Source of the DNA: Uranotaenia lowii
Lineage: Eukaryota; Arthropoda; Insecta; Diptera; Culicidae
Assembly (NCBI RefSeq): GCF_029784155.1
Contig: NC_073691.1
Span: 19,930,006 to 19,994,005 of the forward strand
Length of the DNA: 64,000 nt
Reading direction: 5' to 3'
Below, one piece after another: positions 42,681 through 55,614 of the stretch (its first letter is position 1; each line of letters opens with the position of its first letter). The notes beneath the pieces are model-generated. The model made no database searches, had not been told where the DNA came from, and saw only the letters and a program-made list of their open reading frames with translations. The position numbers were made by a program, and so were the translations under genes.

Positions 42681-44600
42681 AAATTAAATAACCACAAATA
42701 ACAAACTATAACGTGCTATAACGTTACACACTTCATAGTTGTTGTTCCGTACCCGTTCCTTCTTTGCTGACGACAATGACTGTCTCACTGTCCCAATGAA
42801 CAACATTGCCTGAACTGCGACGGAACACACTCCGCCATGTGCTGCCTCTGTCCGGTTCAGAAGGAGGAGTAGGATATCATCAAAGTTTCAGTGGTTTTGC
42901 GAATTTCTCGAGGAGCCGCTACATAGAGTTCCGAGGCCGCCAAGCAGAAACAAAGTCCAACAGCGCCTCGACATTCCATCAATGAGCGGTAACTCAAAAG
43001 ACCACCGCATCCGTTAATTTCAAGAAGAAGTAGCTCAGTTTATCGCCTAACTGGAACAACTCCAATGCAACCCCGCAACCGAATCTAGCACAGGAGCCGA
43101 AACACCGATAACAGTCATAACTGCACCACCTCAAAAAGAAGCCAACGTACTCGAAAATCAAAAGATGACAAATCAAACAAACAAGCCGGGTTCGTCAAAA
43201 ACCACCAGGCGCTGTTCCCCCTTACCCCAACAGGTCGGTAAGTCCCAACAAACAAACACTGAAAAAGGAAATAATCTATCACAACGTGGACCCAACCTTC
43301 CTCTTCAACTAGGAATCTTCCTGACAAACAGTGTACCCCAAAAATCTCAACCACCTAACATTTTCAACCGGTCCACAAAACGCATCTACCATTATTAGAA
43401 CTCCAACCCAAAGAAGAAAACTTACCTTTGCCCTTCAGTGGGATATACGGCTTGAGAGCCAGAACATCCAAGTTAGAAATACTCATCACCCAATTTTCCC
43501 CCGTCGTTCTCGCCCTACAAGAAACTCTCACTTACCAGAGAAAAACCCTCTCATGACTTCCTCAAAAGGTACAAATTTCATTTCAGTACAAATCATGGGC
43601 AAGGATCTTGCCTTGCAATAAAAGATGGCTATCCCTACAAAAATAGTGTAAACGGCTCACCTCTCAACGTTATTTGTATCCGCCTGGAATCTCCCATGAA
43701 CATCACTATCGTTTCACTAAATATAGTAAAACAAATATATCTCACTGTCAGCCTTCTTCATACATCTCATCAAGAACAAGCATGACAAAGACGATCAGTT
43801 GTCGAGAAAAGTCGTTTCAAATTTACAAATTCACAAATTTTTTTTGTCAGATAAATTGTCAAAACTATTATTCGTTTTTGCAAAAATCATTGAAACCAGT
43901 AGAATAATGATTTTCTTACCAAACAAAACTATTACTATTCTCCGGAATATTACGGTGTCTGCAAAAAAATCAATTTTGAAAACCATTTGTATTCACTGCC
44001 GTGTTGGAAAACAGCTATCTTCATCCTTTTGTTAGTTTTGCAAGTGAAATACAGTTGGCGCTGCATGTCAAATAGTTTTGCTGCAAATCGCCAATACCAT
44101 TACCACCTCCAGCGGCAACAGCACCACCTACATGTGAGAAATCCGCCAGAAGTAGTTCAAATCGTCGTTGTTTATACATGATAGTTAGAACTTTCCCCAC
44201 ATGATGGCGTGTTTGATGTAACGCCTAGTTTTTTGAAGAGTGAGGTATATTGGTTTTACCACTATATTGGGATTCACTCTACATAACCCCCTTCAAATCA
44301 CTTGAAGACTCCTCAAAAAAATTCCAAGAACTCTTCAAACTCCCGCATCCTTCACAAAGTACTGTTTGAAACAGCCCACCAATTCATACCCTAAGCCCGC
44401 GGAGTAACTGATAAACAATCCGTTCCTTGGCGGGGTCCAGAAGTTAACTGCCATCAAAGTTCGATTTTAGAACAAATTTAGACCACGATTAAAACTCTGA
44501 CTTCACTCTTCACGATTTGGAAAACGCCCTCCGTAAGGTGAAGGGGCGCTCAGCTGGACAGGATGAACTTGGGTAGCCCCTATTAAATAACCTCCAATCC
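42680..44600 (+). pseudogene. I-like LINE remnant: zinc-knuckle Gag, endonuclease, start of RT region
   Basis: CLNCDGTHSAMCCLCP at about 42810-42860 is a C-x2-C/H-type zinc knuckle of a LINE ORF1 protein. The endonuclease begins at about 43428 with LQWDIR then, after a frameshift, LRARTSKLEILITQFSPVVL followed by ALQET, and continues near 43615-43720 with YKNSVNGSPLNVICIRLESP. Near 44260-44345 SSKKFQELFKLPHP and at 44505-44565 FTLHDLENALRKVKGRSAGQ belong to the region before reverse transcriptase. Stops and frameshifts are frequent. The RT domain is missing; the element ends where a second RTE copy begins on the other strand. Confidence 0.75.
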
Positions 44601-44639
44601 ATTGAAGGGGAAGGGGGCGGTCCCAATGAAATTGATAAG

Positions 44640-45842
44640 ATACATCCTTGTCTCACTCCATCAGTTACCGGGATTGGATCAGACAAGACACCGTTGTGCA
44701 GGACTTTGCATGAAAATGCCTCGTATTGTGCTTCGATGAGATGGACTAGTTTCTCTGGGACTCCTCGTCGCCTCAGAGCCGTCCAGGTGTTTTCGTGGTT
44801 CAGTCGGTTAAATGCTTTTTCGAAATCAACGAACACTAGCAAAAGAGAGTCCTGAAATTCGTTGATTTTTTCCAGTATGATTCGTAGCGTTGTGATGTGG
44901 TCCACACATGATTGCCGTCGGAGTGTAGCGTCGATTTTCTCCTGGATCCTGTTCAGGATCACTTTGTAGAGTACTTTGAGAGTTGTACAGATCAAAGTTA
45001 TGGCACGCCAGTTACCGCACTCTGTCAGGTCTGCTTTCTTCGGGACCTTTACGAGGATACCCTGCATCCAGTCGGCCGGGAATGTTGCAGTATCGCAGAT
45101 GTCAGCGAAAAGACGGTGCAACATTTGTGCTGACAGGGCAGGGTCGGCTTTGAGCATTTCAGCAGGAATGCAATCGATTCCAGACGCTTTTTTGAATTTC
45201 ATGTCTTTGATTCCCGCTTCTATTTCAGCCAGTGAGGGCGCTTCCGAGTTGACGGCATTAATGCGACTTACTGTTGGCGCCTCGAGCTGCGGGTTCTGTT
45301 GGCCATCGCTATTTGTGACACGGAAAAGTTGTTCAAAATGCTCAGTCCAACGCTTGAGCTAATCTGTTCCATCTGTCAACAGCTGACCTACTCGGTCATT
45401 CAGTGGCATTCTTGCATTAGTCCTTACACCACTAAGGCGGTGAAAAATGTCATAAAGTAATCGGATATCTCCAATGGCGGCGGCTCTTTCTAACTCTTCG
45501 ACTAGGGAGTTTTTCAGGCTCTCTTGTCTCGTCTAAAAGCTCGTTAAACTGCCTTTTCTAGCTCCGCATATCGTAAGAAGGCGGCTGCTTTGGCTGACCC
45601 GGTACATGTCTGCTCAATTCCGATTTTCGCCTTTCTCTGATAATCGATCATCCTCCAAGTTTCATCCGACATCCATTCAGTTCTTTTCCACAAACTTTAC
45701 CGAGAGTACCATGGCATTCTTGATTCCACACCACTGTTCTTCGACTGTTCCGTCTGTTGGCAGCTCCGAGGCTCGGGATTCTAGCTGTTCAACGTATGCC
45801 CTTTTCACCTCTGGATTCTCCAAAAGGCGGACGTCGTATCGA
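44640..45842 (-). pseudogene. Second RTE-like LINE copy, truncated at both ends
   Basis: The minus strand repeats much of the 10.4-12.7 kb element: RLLENPEVKRAYVEQLESRA, SGIDCIPAEMLKADPALSAQ, GNWRAITLICTTLKVL, LLVFVDFEKAFNRLNHEN and GVRQGCILS. It ends at 44640, before the A-D-D box, so the 3' half is missing, and there is no (TAAG)n tail. Within it the QAGFRSR segment is deleted (LRRQSCVDH) and frames shift near 45190-45370 and 45700. The first copy is clearly younger. Confidence 0.88.
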
Positions 45843-46749
45843 CAACCGACCAAACAGGATAGTACATATTCTTCAATGATTCGGAACCGTACATCCAAAG
45901 TTGGCAGGAGCCGATCTGATGCTATTTCAATATCATAATCTACTGCAACCGAAGTTTCTGGAGCGAATTCGTTTCTTCCCGCTTTCTGTAGTATATTTTA
46001 AGTACAGCACACTTCACAATTTTGTTCAGCTTTGCAATTATTTTCAACTAGATTCGATACTGGTTCTTCCTTATTTCAACTTTTTTTCTCTCAGCGAAAA
46101 TTTTTGACGTCCACACGGGTCAACGCCTACTCGAACTTCCAAAGTAGTTGGCCCATGCTGAATTTTTTTTGTATGTGATGATAATGCTTCTAAATAAATT
46201 CAACCCGCTCATTTTCACCATATTTCATTTCTTCCAACTTTCTATCCGTCTATAAAATTTCAAAATCTTAAGATGATCTTACTAAAAAAACCATAACTTT
46301 TCACCGATAAGGCCGATAAATTAAGTAACGGTGATTGATCTCTTCATATGTTATTTGAAACGCGTGATTTTTGGAATCATTTTTACAACGTTTGATTGGT
46401 TGAGTAATCGTCTGAGATTCTAATTTGAACTTGGCAGAAATTAGGATATTTCTGCCAATATTCTTATTTTGAATCTGTTTTCTACTTTTTTAAATTTTTG
46501 TTTTGAAAACGGGTTCATCTGTGTAACTGATTGATAAGCAGCGGCTAGACCTGCCAAGGCAAGGTACTCTAAGAGTTTGGAATCTCTGGGCTGGCTGGCT
46601 ACTGGGTAACCATGGACTTTACGGATAAAATACAAGAATCCGGAAATTTCATGTTTCTATATTTTTCTTATTAATGATTTCTTGTGGCGTGTGTCTGTGT
46701 GTATAAAACAATGTTCTGTGTCTTGTGTGGCGTGTAATTGATTCACTAA
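45843..46749. other. No supported gene
   Basis: AT-rich sequence, short frames only. Confidence 0.35.
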
Positions 46750-46757
46750 CCGTGATG

Positions 46758-47156
46758 CAAGGTTGCCGAGACCACAGAAAAATCTGTAATTTCACAGAAT
46801 TTCAAGCAAATTTTCATCACAGAATCTGTGTCACAGAACACAGAATTTTCAAATTTTCACAGATTTCACAGAATATTAAAATTTTGAATGAATTTCAGAA
46901 ATTATCAATGTGCAGAAATGGCCGCGAACAGTTTTTTGGACAAATTTAAATTTAGATTTCTTACTTTGAATAAGAAAAGTATGATAAAATTAGTAATGGT
47001 TATTGATTTCGCCTAATTAAAATGTGAAAAAGACCCAATTTACCATGAAATTCAAAGAAATAGCATCACAGAAATCCATCACAGAATTTTTGGGTAAAAT
47101 CACAGAAAGTCAGAATTATTTTTCTCAAAAACACAAAATTTTTTTCGGCAACCTTG
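46758..47156. mobile_element. 399-bp hAT-like TIR element with 8-bp target duplication
   Basis: Perfect 12-bp TIRs CAAGGTTGCCGA (46758-46769) and its complement at 47145-47156. CCGTGATG is repeated exactly at 46750-46757 and 47157-47164. The interior is rich in CACAGAA and TTTCACAG words and non-coding. A relative lies at 50049-50280. An 8-bp duplication fits hAT or P-type elements. Confidence 0.85.
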
Positions 47157-47164
47157 CCGTGATG

Positions 47165-50045
47165 TGTTGTAGTTGCTGTTGCGTCGCAACGTCGTGGCTC
47201 CGGTAATCCAGTTCCGGAAGCAGGAGGGCCGTCGATGTATTGGCGTATCAACGGAGTGCCGAAACCGTCGGCGCCAGCAGGCGTTGCTGGACTCGGTGGT
47301 TGCAGGCGTCTTCCTTCGTTGGCATTTGATCGGCCTGCCCACGAGAGTGTCCCGTATCCGGACAGGCCGAGAAGAGAAGTCCTCCTTAGAAATTAGAAAT
47401 CCGCAGAACCTGAGGACGATGATGCTGGTCTTTTACGTTTAGGCGCGAGACCACTCAGGGTCTGCGGGCCGATCCGTGTAGCAGTAGAACACTTATCTCT
47501 CGGGTGAAATCCTTGGATGTTCACGAACACTGTAAGGGAACCGACTTAACTCACGAACGCCTGATTTAGAAGAGAGCGAATTTTCCGGAAGCAAGCTTCC
47601 TTTTCGCCTTCTATGTTCTCTTTTTCTTTCCTCCTTAGCCTCCTCTGTTAATTGACAGCAGCCAGCAGTAAAATGTAGCCTACTGTGGTGCTATCTTGTT
47701 GTGAGACTGTACTAGGAACATGAATTTTCTAGAGCTAAATATACAAAACTACAAAAAATAAACAAAAATCAAACGATTTGTAACCAACCGGTTACATCTG
47801 TTCACCTAACTATCTGTGCCCTCCACCACGCTCTGTGAGCATTCAATTAATTGTACATGAATGAACGGACGGACGGAGATCGATCGCTTGGCGGGAGATT
47901 TCTGCTCCACTTAGTTGCTCCAATCTTCTAGGGCGCGGGACACCGGTAGAGGGTGACAATATCGGATTCGAGAAGATTGGCCAACAAACGAGAAAAAAAT
48001 GTAAAAAAGCGACACAGAAGAAGGTGTTCACTCCAGGTGTGGTCCCCTGATGATGATCTATCTGATGATGAGGTTGGTTAGGACAAATTTCTCATATCCA
48101 AATCGAAGGCAAAAAAAATGGGGAACGAAGAGAGAAAAGAGTGTCTCGATGAAAGGGTTTGACATGATTTTTTTTAACCCCAACAAACTTCTTTAGAACT
48201 TTGTTTGGGGTTCTAGCATCAGTGATGGATTGGGCCTCCTGCAGTGTGATCCTCTCGTGGGGATCGCGCGGCGATTGATTATGGGTGGCCCCAAATTTCC
48301 GAAAATCGGCTCAATCCGATCAACAGACACATGAGGATAGGAAGGGCGAAAAAAAGTGTGACTTTTTTATCGAACAACAACACTAACGCTACACGCTCTC
48401 TGTTGGGCTTCGATTGATCCCAGAAATTTGGCGCGAAATTGATGCGAATTTTTGAAAAGGGATCAGATTAGTCGGAATTGATTGGTTGTTAAATTTGTTT
48501 GGAGTGTTCGGAAAACGGAAGTTTATGTCTCATTTGGTTGTTTTTTCATTTCAGCTGGGGTTCGATGACATTAAAGGTTGGAAAACCGTTGACGAATGAC
48601 GACAATAATGACAATTCCCAGACGGCTTAGAGGTTGTCTTTTGAGTCTTCACACGATGACCTATAGGGTTCAGTGCGGTAGCCTAATGATGGGTGAGAAG
48701 GAAGTCCGAGGAATCTACGAAGCCGCGCGTTTTTCTTCAAGCGTATAACGCAGACGCATCCACAAGGCGATGTCGTAATAAGGATTCACCCCTATAGAGA
48801 GACCTCGAAAGACGCCCGGAGGCCACTTCTTCGGAATAACTCTAGACGCCCTGGCTCTAACCGCAGGTTTTTAAATTACCATAAAAAGGAACAATAAAAA
48901 TATGTAATTGTTTCAGGGATCGAATTTCTTTGCCGCTTCGGCCGGCCGGTCGGCCGACTTCTCGGATCAGATCAGGGATCAGAAGCGCAAAACGCTTGAG
49001 GTGGATAACCCAACGAAAGCCCTCACGAAATGATGAATGAAACTTTCGAAAGATGATCCCCCTACACACGGATCAGATCATTCGAACCTCTGAAGGAGGT
49101 AGGAGGAAAAAGTCCAATTACGAGAAAAATTGATTCGGTAATAGTCCGCACAACAAACACACTCACTCACCTGATTCTGGAACCCGGGCTGAGCTCGATC
49201 AAGCGAGTGACCTGGCCTGGAGGATGAAAGGAAAAACAGGTGATCAGATTACGGATTTGTGTTCGACTTTTTTCAACCGATTCTCTTCTTAGAGAGATCA
49301 ATCCCGGCGGTCCTGTCATGTCAACCCGTTTTCCATTGAAATAAAACAAAAAAAAATATCTCGAACATCTTACCAGAAAGTTGGTTACTGCCGAGATTGA
49401 ACCAACCCGCACCTTTGAAGACGTGCAAATGGGATCAGTTGTTTCGATGTCTTTGGTTTTGTTTAGGAAAAAAATGTTTTAGACAATATCCGGTTGGGAT
49501 GGGGTTTCTGAACTGGAGATCGGTTTCAATTGGAATACCACTAAGTTGAAGTCATTAGCAGATGTCTTCGGGTAAATGTTTGTCTAAATATGGGGCCTTC
49601 TCGCACCTCGAACATCGTGGTCAGTTGAAATCGATAACTTTGACCACTCGGAAATTTTCCGAAGATAAACTTATTAACGACTGGAGTTCTGTTAATTATG
49701 CTCCAGCTGATTGCGATGTCTAAATTAAAAGAAATTTTAGATGTCTGCTGCCGTATATGACATTGTATATTCATATGTATACTTAATATAAAACTTATCT
49801 AACCAAAACAAGGCGTGTTCCACTTGGAATCGGGTCGCATACAATTTCCGTTTTCTTCAACTAAAGTTCTCTAGACATCATCATTGAAATCCAGAATTAC
49901 TTATCAAGTGTTTCAAATATATTCACACCCAGAGAAGAGGTTGCAAAATTTCAATGCCGTTTAGAGCTAACTCTATACCAAAAATGTACTGGAACCTGCA
50001 TTGCCCCGAAAATGACATGATCGCCTTTGTGACAACTGGCATGAA
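47165..50045. other. Largely non-repetitive DNA, no supported gene
   Basis: A GC-rich patch (47165-47560) follows the hAT-like element, then mixed sequence. Frames are short and unrecognised. It could be host sequence. Confidence 0.35.
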
Positions 50046-50048
50046 GAC

Positions 50049-50280
50049 CTAGGTTGCCGAAATCACAGAAAAATCTGAAATTTCACTGAATTTTGAGCAA
50101 ATTTTCATCACAGAATTTGTGTCACAGAACACAGAATTTTAGAAATATTCACAGATTTCACACAATTTTAAAATTTTGGACGATTTTTCAAAACTAATTT
50201 TTTATGTCAATATAAATTTCAATTTCATAGAAAACTACCACTGAATTTTGGGGTAAAATCAGGGTTTTTCGGCAACCTTT
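50049..50280. mobile_element. Short copy of the 46.76-kb hAT-like element
   Basis: TAGGTTGCCGA at the left and TCGGCAACCTT at the right, with the same CACAGAAAAATCTG start and ATTTTCATCACAGAAT body as 46758-47156. TGAAGAC occurs just outside each end, consistent with a mutated 8-bp target duplication. Confidence 0.75.
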
Positions 50281-50751
50281 TTGAAGACTCGAGCTCTTGA
50301 GTAAAATGATGCAAGGGCAAGACCATGAAGCCTCTTGTATGGTGGTCTCAGATTGGCAAAAATTAGACGAGGGTTAAATGCGGTGGAAGGGGCGAAACGC
50401 AGCCGAAACTTTGGCTGGGATGCCAGATTCTCTGATTTGTTTGTTTAATACGGACTTTCGCCAATCGTCGGAAATCGCTTAGACAAATATTCATGAGGCT
50501 GAGTTACGGCCAGTTTAGCAAAGCTGGAAGAGATTGGATCGATAGATGACGGTGCCAGTTTGGTCGGTAGCGGTAAGTAACATTAATTTTTAATTACACA
50601 TAACCAATTTATGCTTTTTCAACACTATGTTGTTCTAGGATCTTTTTGGTAAATGGAAGCAGCAGAAAGTCATCGAATAGGATGGCAAAACTCCTCAGAT
50701 TGGCTTGTCCAGTGAAAGAGAGTGCTATTTTTTTCCGTCTGCTCCCCCAAG

Positions 50752-51892
50752 CAGGATTGCCAACATTTTTTTTTAATCAGGGAACTGGTGAAATAAAAAT
50801 CAGGTAAAATCAAGCTAGGTTAAAGTAACGGAAATTTCGCTCAAAGTGATGACCTTTTTGGCTTTCTTACAGAAAGGCAAAGCGAACCGTCAGTTGGGGC
50901 TATCATTAATTAAGGACCCAAGACTCCACTTTATATATACCAATCGACTCAGCTCGACGAGTTACGAAGATGTCCGTGGATTTGTATGTTCCATTGAAAT
51001 GTTCTTACTTTCTCCTATTCTGGGTTTTACGATTGTAATGAATTTAGTTTAAAAAAATTGGATTTTTTTCCCTGTAGATTATATCCTAAAAACAAAAACA
51101 AAGCCAAATTGGTTAAAATTGTTCTATTACATAGTAAATATCATGCTTATGTTGGCTCCAAAAAGGTAGCCATTTTCTCAGCAGCAGTAGCCAGCAATCG
51201 CTAAATTAATTACAGAGGCAATCGAAAATTTGATAACAAGTTCATCAAACATCCGAGATTAGATCCCACCCATCTGTCATGAAAACTAAGGAGGCTAACC
51301 CCTTGACCACTAGAGAGTATCGAGAAATGGGGCTCTCAAACTTAAACAGTTTGAAATATTTTGATAGTAAATGAACTCGTTGAATATCAGTTCGCTTATC
51401 TCCCAAAAAACGTACTGGCTATCTTTTTATATATTGAGTTTGGTAATTTTTGCTTTCGATTTTCTTTAATCATAATCTTTTTTATAGATTAATCATATAT
51501 CAATCAGAAATAAGGAATCCATTGTTGTGTGATATGCTTCCAATACTCTATAAGAAAAACTCCAATCCACTGTTAAGTGTATTAAATCGGGTTGTTTTAG
51601 TCAGCGCTCCACGTTTTCACTCTAATATATGTTGTGAGCCTACTTGGTTAGATAATTCTACCGAGTCCCTTTAATTCTCTTTTTAACATAATCTTTCGAT
51701 TGCTTCGATTCAGCCACATTTTCACTTTTTAACAGTTCCTTACTACCAATTTTTCATCACATTCGCAAAAATCAGGCAAAATCAGGCATATTTTCAAAAA
51801 TCAGGGAAATATAAGCCATTGATATCAGATTGTCAGGCTGAGTCTCGAAAAATCAGGCAAATCCTGCAAAATCAGGCACATTGGCATCTCTG
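50752..51892. mobile_element. 1,141-bp hAT-like TIR element with 8-bp target duplication
   Basis: CAGGATTGCCAAC at the left and, in reverse complement, CAGAGATGCCAAT at the right; CCCCCAAG is repeated exactly at 50744-50751 and 51893-51900. hAT elements begin CA(G) and make 8-bp duplications. The ends are rich in AATCAGG words. No transposase is seen; the short frame at 50846-51052 is unrecognised. Confidence 0.85.
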
Positions 51893-51900
51893 CCCCCAAG

Positions 51901-52690
51901 GTATGCTGGGAGAGATAAATCGCATTGAAATCAAGAGTAAGATGTCAACACATAAGAGTGAGCGAGAGCATTCACATACATCCGCTGATGAAGAGAATTC
52001 CCTTCTCCGGACAAATCTGTTGCGCATTGTGTTGAGGAGAAATCTGAGAGCAAAATAACACAATTTATTCTTGGTACGTTCACGAGAAAAGACGCTGCTC
52101 TCCAAACCATAGGTGCCAGAGGTGTCTTAATTTTCTAGAAGCCGTCCTGTTTTTTTTTAAACTGTCTTAATTATAATTGAATTTGTAATGAAATAGTTTA
52201 ACATCATAAACCGATGGTTATCTTTGGTTCGGATGATATTTGAACGAATTTTTTCGATATAAACTACAAGCCTGCTCACTTCCTATCTCTTCTGTTGCAG
52301 AAATTAAAGCGTATACAGCACCGTAGTTTCCCCTTAATTTATGCAATCTAAGAAAACTGAATTTAATTTCAACCAATCTACTGGTGTCCTGGAAAATCCT
52401 GTTTCATTTTCTTCGCGGTGTCCAGATTTTTTGACGAAATCACCTGGCACCTCTTCTCCGAAAGCCACCTTTTGCAAGTAAAAAAAAATCTAAAACAGCA
52501 AACAGCAGTGGGCATGGTTGCGGGGGAGAAATTGTTGTTACAAACACAAAATACAAAAAATACAAAACTAACACAAACACATACAGGATCTCAATGTGGA
52601 GCTTGAAGTTTCCTCAAAGAGATTCCTTTTTCTTAACTAAGAGTTAAGCGTACATCTTTCGAAGGTATAATGGCTATCATCTTACAAATG
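51901..52690. other. No supported gene
   Basis: Mixed sequence with short frames. Confidence 0.35.
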
Positions 52691-52697
52691 CGGGATT

Positions 52698-52800
52698 GTG
52701 ATATAGCTCAGTTGGCAAGTCTGTTGTCTCCTGACCGAGATTCGATCTCATGCCCCCGGGCTTAGAAGACTTGAAGGCTATCCTCTACGCCACAGCTTAC
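52698..52800 (+). mobile_element. tRNA-derived SINE fragment
   Basis: TAGCTCAGTTGGCAAG (52704 onward) matches the pol III A box and GAGATTCGATCTC (about 52736-52748) the B box, spaced as in a tRNA. A non-tRNA body to about 52800 follows. The tRNA fold is not preserved. No clear tail. Confidence 0.6.
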
Positions 52801-53257
52801 CAATTTAACTAATTGGGTTTGCTCATTATTCCCTTGCAAAAATTGCATGACAAAACAGCTGCGATTAAAATAAAATTTTTCGAAGGAAAAAATCGCATAC
52901 CTCCCCTTGGAGCGTTACGTAATAAATGGATGCCCCCTATGCTATTTTCTTAAATAAAAAAAGTACATGTTACAATTTTTGACGGCTTCATCCGTTAATT
53001 ACGAAGATCAAGGCAATATCTATCGAAACATATCGTCGTTTGTTGCAATGTTACAAGATTTAAGCCTAAAAGCTCGTTTCTTTGATCATTTCTCTGGTCG
53101 GTATTTTGGACCACCCTTAAACTAAATAAGTTTTTTGTTTCTAAATTTTGCGAAATTAACGTCAGCGATTAATGCGCAATCATGCGAACAATTCAGTTAA
53201 TCTTTCCTTTCTTATTCTTGTAGTCAAGTTTTGTTTGTTCACTATAATGCATACCTG
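52801..53257. other. No feature seen
   Basis: AT-rich sequence with no recognised motif. Confidence 0.4.
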
Positions 53258-53259
53258 AA

Positions 53260-54162
53260 CAATACACTGAGGTTTTTTTTAAGCGGTTTTTTTACACGGT
53301 TTTTTTACGCGGCTTTTTTTACGCGGATTTTCGAATTAACGCGGTTTTTTTACGCGGATTTTCGAATTAACTCGGTTTTTTTTTACGCGGATTTTCGAAT
53401 TAACGCGGTTTTTGAGAGAAAATAGACTTTTTCAAAGGAAAACACTTAGAATCTTTTTGTAGTTGGGAAAATCTTAGCTCTGAGACTAAGAACGTGATAC
53501 ATGAGATCTGAGACCTGAGACCTGAGACTTGAGACCTGAGACCTGAGACCTGAGACATGAGACCTGAGATTTGAGACCTGAAATATGAGACTCGAGATCT
53601 GAGACAGGAGACATGAGACATGAGACTCGAGTCTTGAGACATGAGACATGAGACCTGAGACATGAGACATGAGACATAAGACCTAAGACATGAGACCTAA
53701 GACATGAAACCTAAAACATGAGACCTGAGACATAAGACATGAGACCTGAGACATGAGACATGAGACATGAGACATGAGACCTGAGACATGAGACGATCTG
53801 AATTCCACACTATCAAATAAGCCTCACTATACTCTACTATTCTATTATTCTAATTGATTTTGTTTTTTATCATAAAAATAAACTATCATTGTACGCAAAT
53901 TTTTAAATAATCATGGTTCTTACGCGTTATTTTAGTAACGTGCTTTTTTGCGCGAATTTTTTAATTAAAATGGATTTTTTATGTGGATTTTCGAATTTTG
54001 GGGTTTTTTACGTGGATTTTCGAATTAACGAAGTTTTTTTTTACGCGGATTTTCAAATTAACGCGGTTTTTTTACGCGGATTTTCGAATTAACGCGGTTT
54101 TTTTTACGCGGATTTTTTTTACGCGGGACCAAATACCGCGTAAAAAAAAACCTCAGTGTATA
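53260..54162. mobile_element. ~0.9-kb TIR element containing two kinds of tandem repeat
   Basis: TACACTGAGGTTTTTTTT at the left (53258-53275) and its near-exact complement AAAAAAAACCTCAGTGTA at the right, so TA probably flanks CACTGAGG ends. Inside, a unit of TTTTTTTACGCGGATTTTCG followed by AATTAACGCGG repeats at 53290-53410 and 53985-54125. The middle holds a 7-bp array. No transposase. Confidence 0.8.
53478..53794 (+). repeat. 7-bp tandem array, unit GAGACNT
   Basis: About 45 units of GAGACCT, GAGACAT and variants. The 7-bp period means all frames on the minus strand read as 7-residue repeats such as SQVSGLR-type, so three overlapping minus-strand frames with coiled-coil-like heptads appear here. 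They are artefacts. Confidence 0.9.
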
Positions 54163-54164
54163 AC

Positions 54165-55365
54165 TTTCTTCAAATTTTCCCCAGCATCTATTTATTGTGG
54201 TATACTTAATTGTTGAATATTTCTTACTACACCCATCTGTTTTTTTTCTACAACTTTTTATGATTTAAATCAGTAGTTTTCGATAAGAATAGAGTAAAAA
54301 CAGAAAAACTTCTCCATTCTATAGTGTGTTTCAAATGTTTTGAAAATGGCGGCAGCGCACTGCAATCTCGAATAAATTTGTTCTGCAGTGCTAAATACTG
54401 GCCAATTGGCTTATCTTAAGGATCAACTTTTAGAACGCAAATCTCCTTCAGGCGACCCAATGATAAGTTAAGAAAGTCTGACATCATCAAATCAACTTTT
54501 TTTTTCTTTATTATAGAGACTTTCAGCCTCGGGCTGGTTCGTCATCAACTCAACTCAGTGGATTTGGTTTAGCTTCAGTTCTGTAGAATGCACAGATTTT
54601 TCACTGAAAAATTCTCAAAAGTTCAGTTTTATCTTTAAAACAACTTTTGTTCTACAAAAAAAAAGTTATCGTTAAAGGTAAATTTTTCTGTTTTTTTTCT
54701 AAAAAAATGCATAACAACAGGGGCTGAAAAGCTAGATTTTCAGTACTTTTTCGCTTGTAATTTTCACACAGTTTGACAATTTTTTCCTATGTTTTGAAAC
54801 ATACAAAGCTTAGTTGAATACATTTTTTGTTAAATTTGTTCTTCTATTAACAGAGATATTCCAACTTTAAAAAAAATAAACTTTTACATATTTGCCGATT
54901 TGTTGTCGTTTTTTTTCCAACCCCTTCTAGTGTATTTATTTCTAAAAAAAATCAACCCAAAGTGTCAATAATTTTCCATGAAGCATTTAAAAATAATGAT
55001 CTTATCAAAAAGTTTGTGCATGTTCAGTTTTTTCATGTTTTTCAGCTAATTTAAGCTGCAGCTTTTGACAACTGCTTATCACACAGTTGGTACTAATGTG
55101 GCAGATTAACGTAAATTAAAGCATAATGCAAAAAAAGTACTTTAAACAATGATTGGTTCGGTTTTATGCAGATTGAAGTGAACTTCGTCTAAAGGCAGGT
55201 TGGGGCTTTAGCAAGTTGATTAGATTAAATAATATCAAAATCCGAAATTTCATTTATATTAAGCGATTGAAACACAGTGCATTATTCTTTTCATACCGTC
55301 GTACAACGTCTTATTACGTTCATGAACATTCAACAGCAAGTTCAATACCCAGGTTATGTTGGGTG
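54165..55365. other. No supported gene; short repeat end near 54505-54545
   Basis: AT-rich sequence. TTTATTATAGAGACTTTCAG followed by CCTCGGGCTGGTTCGTC near 54516-54543 looks like the end of an interspersed element known from mosquito genomes; I cannot name it. Confidence 0.35.
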
Positions 55366-55614
55366 GTCCAAAATAAGTCCCTAAGAAATTAAGTCGGCCC
55401 TTTTTTCGACTTGGGTCAAATTGCTATTAAAACCATCACCAAAATCATCACAGCTATGCATAAAACCTTTTGAAAGTTTACTTCAATAAAGTCTGTTTCA
55501 CATAGAAACTGGTCGGATAAAATAGATCATTTCTCCGCAAAGAAATAACGTACAACAAAAGTAAAAATGTCATTTTGTAGGGTTTTTATTGCACTTTAAG
55601 AAAAAAAAATACAT

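Noticed and set aside
53400..53677. Minus-strand frames with heptad-like Ser/Val/Leu/Arg repeats resembling a coiled coil
   Set aside because: Produced by a 7-bp repeat read in three frames; each frame gives the same heptad because 21 bp encode 7 residues.
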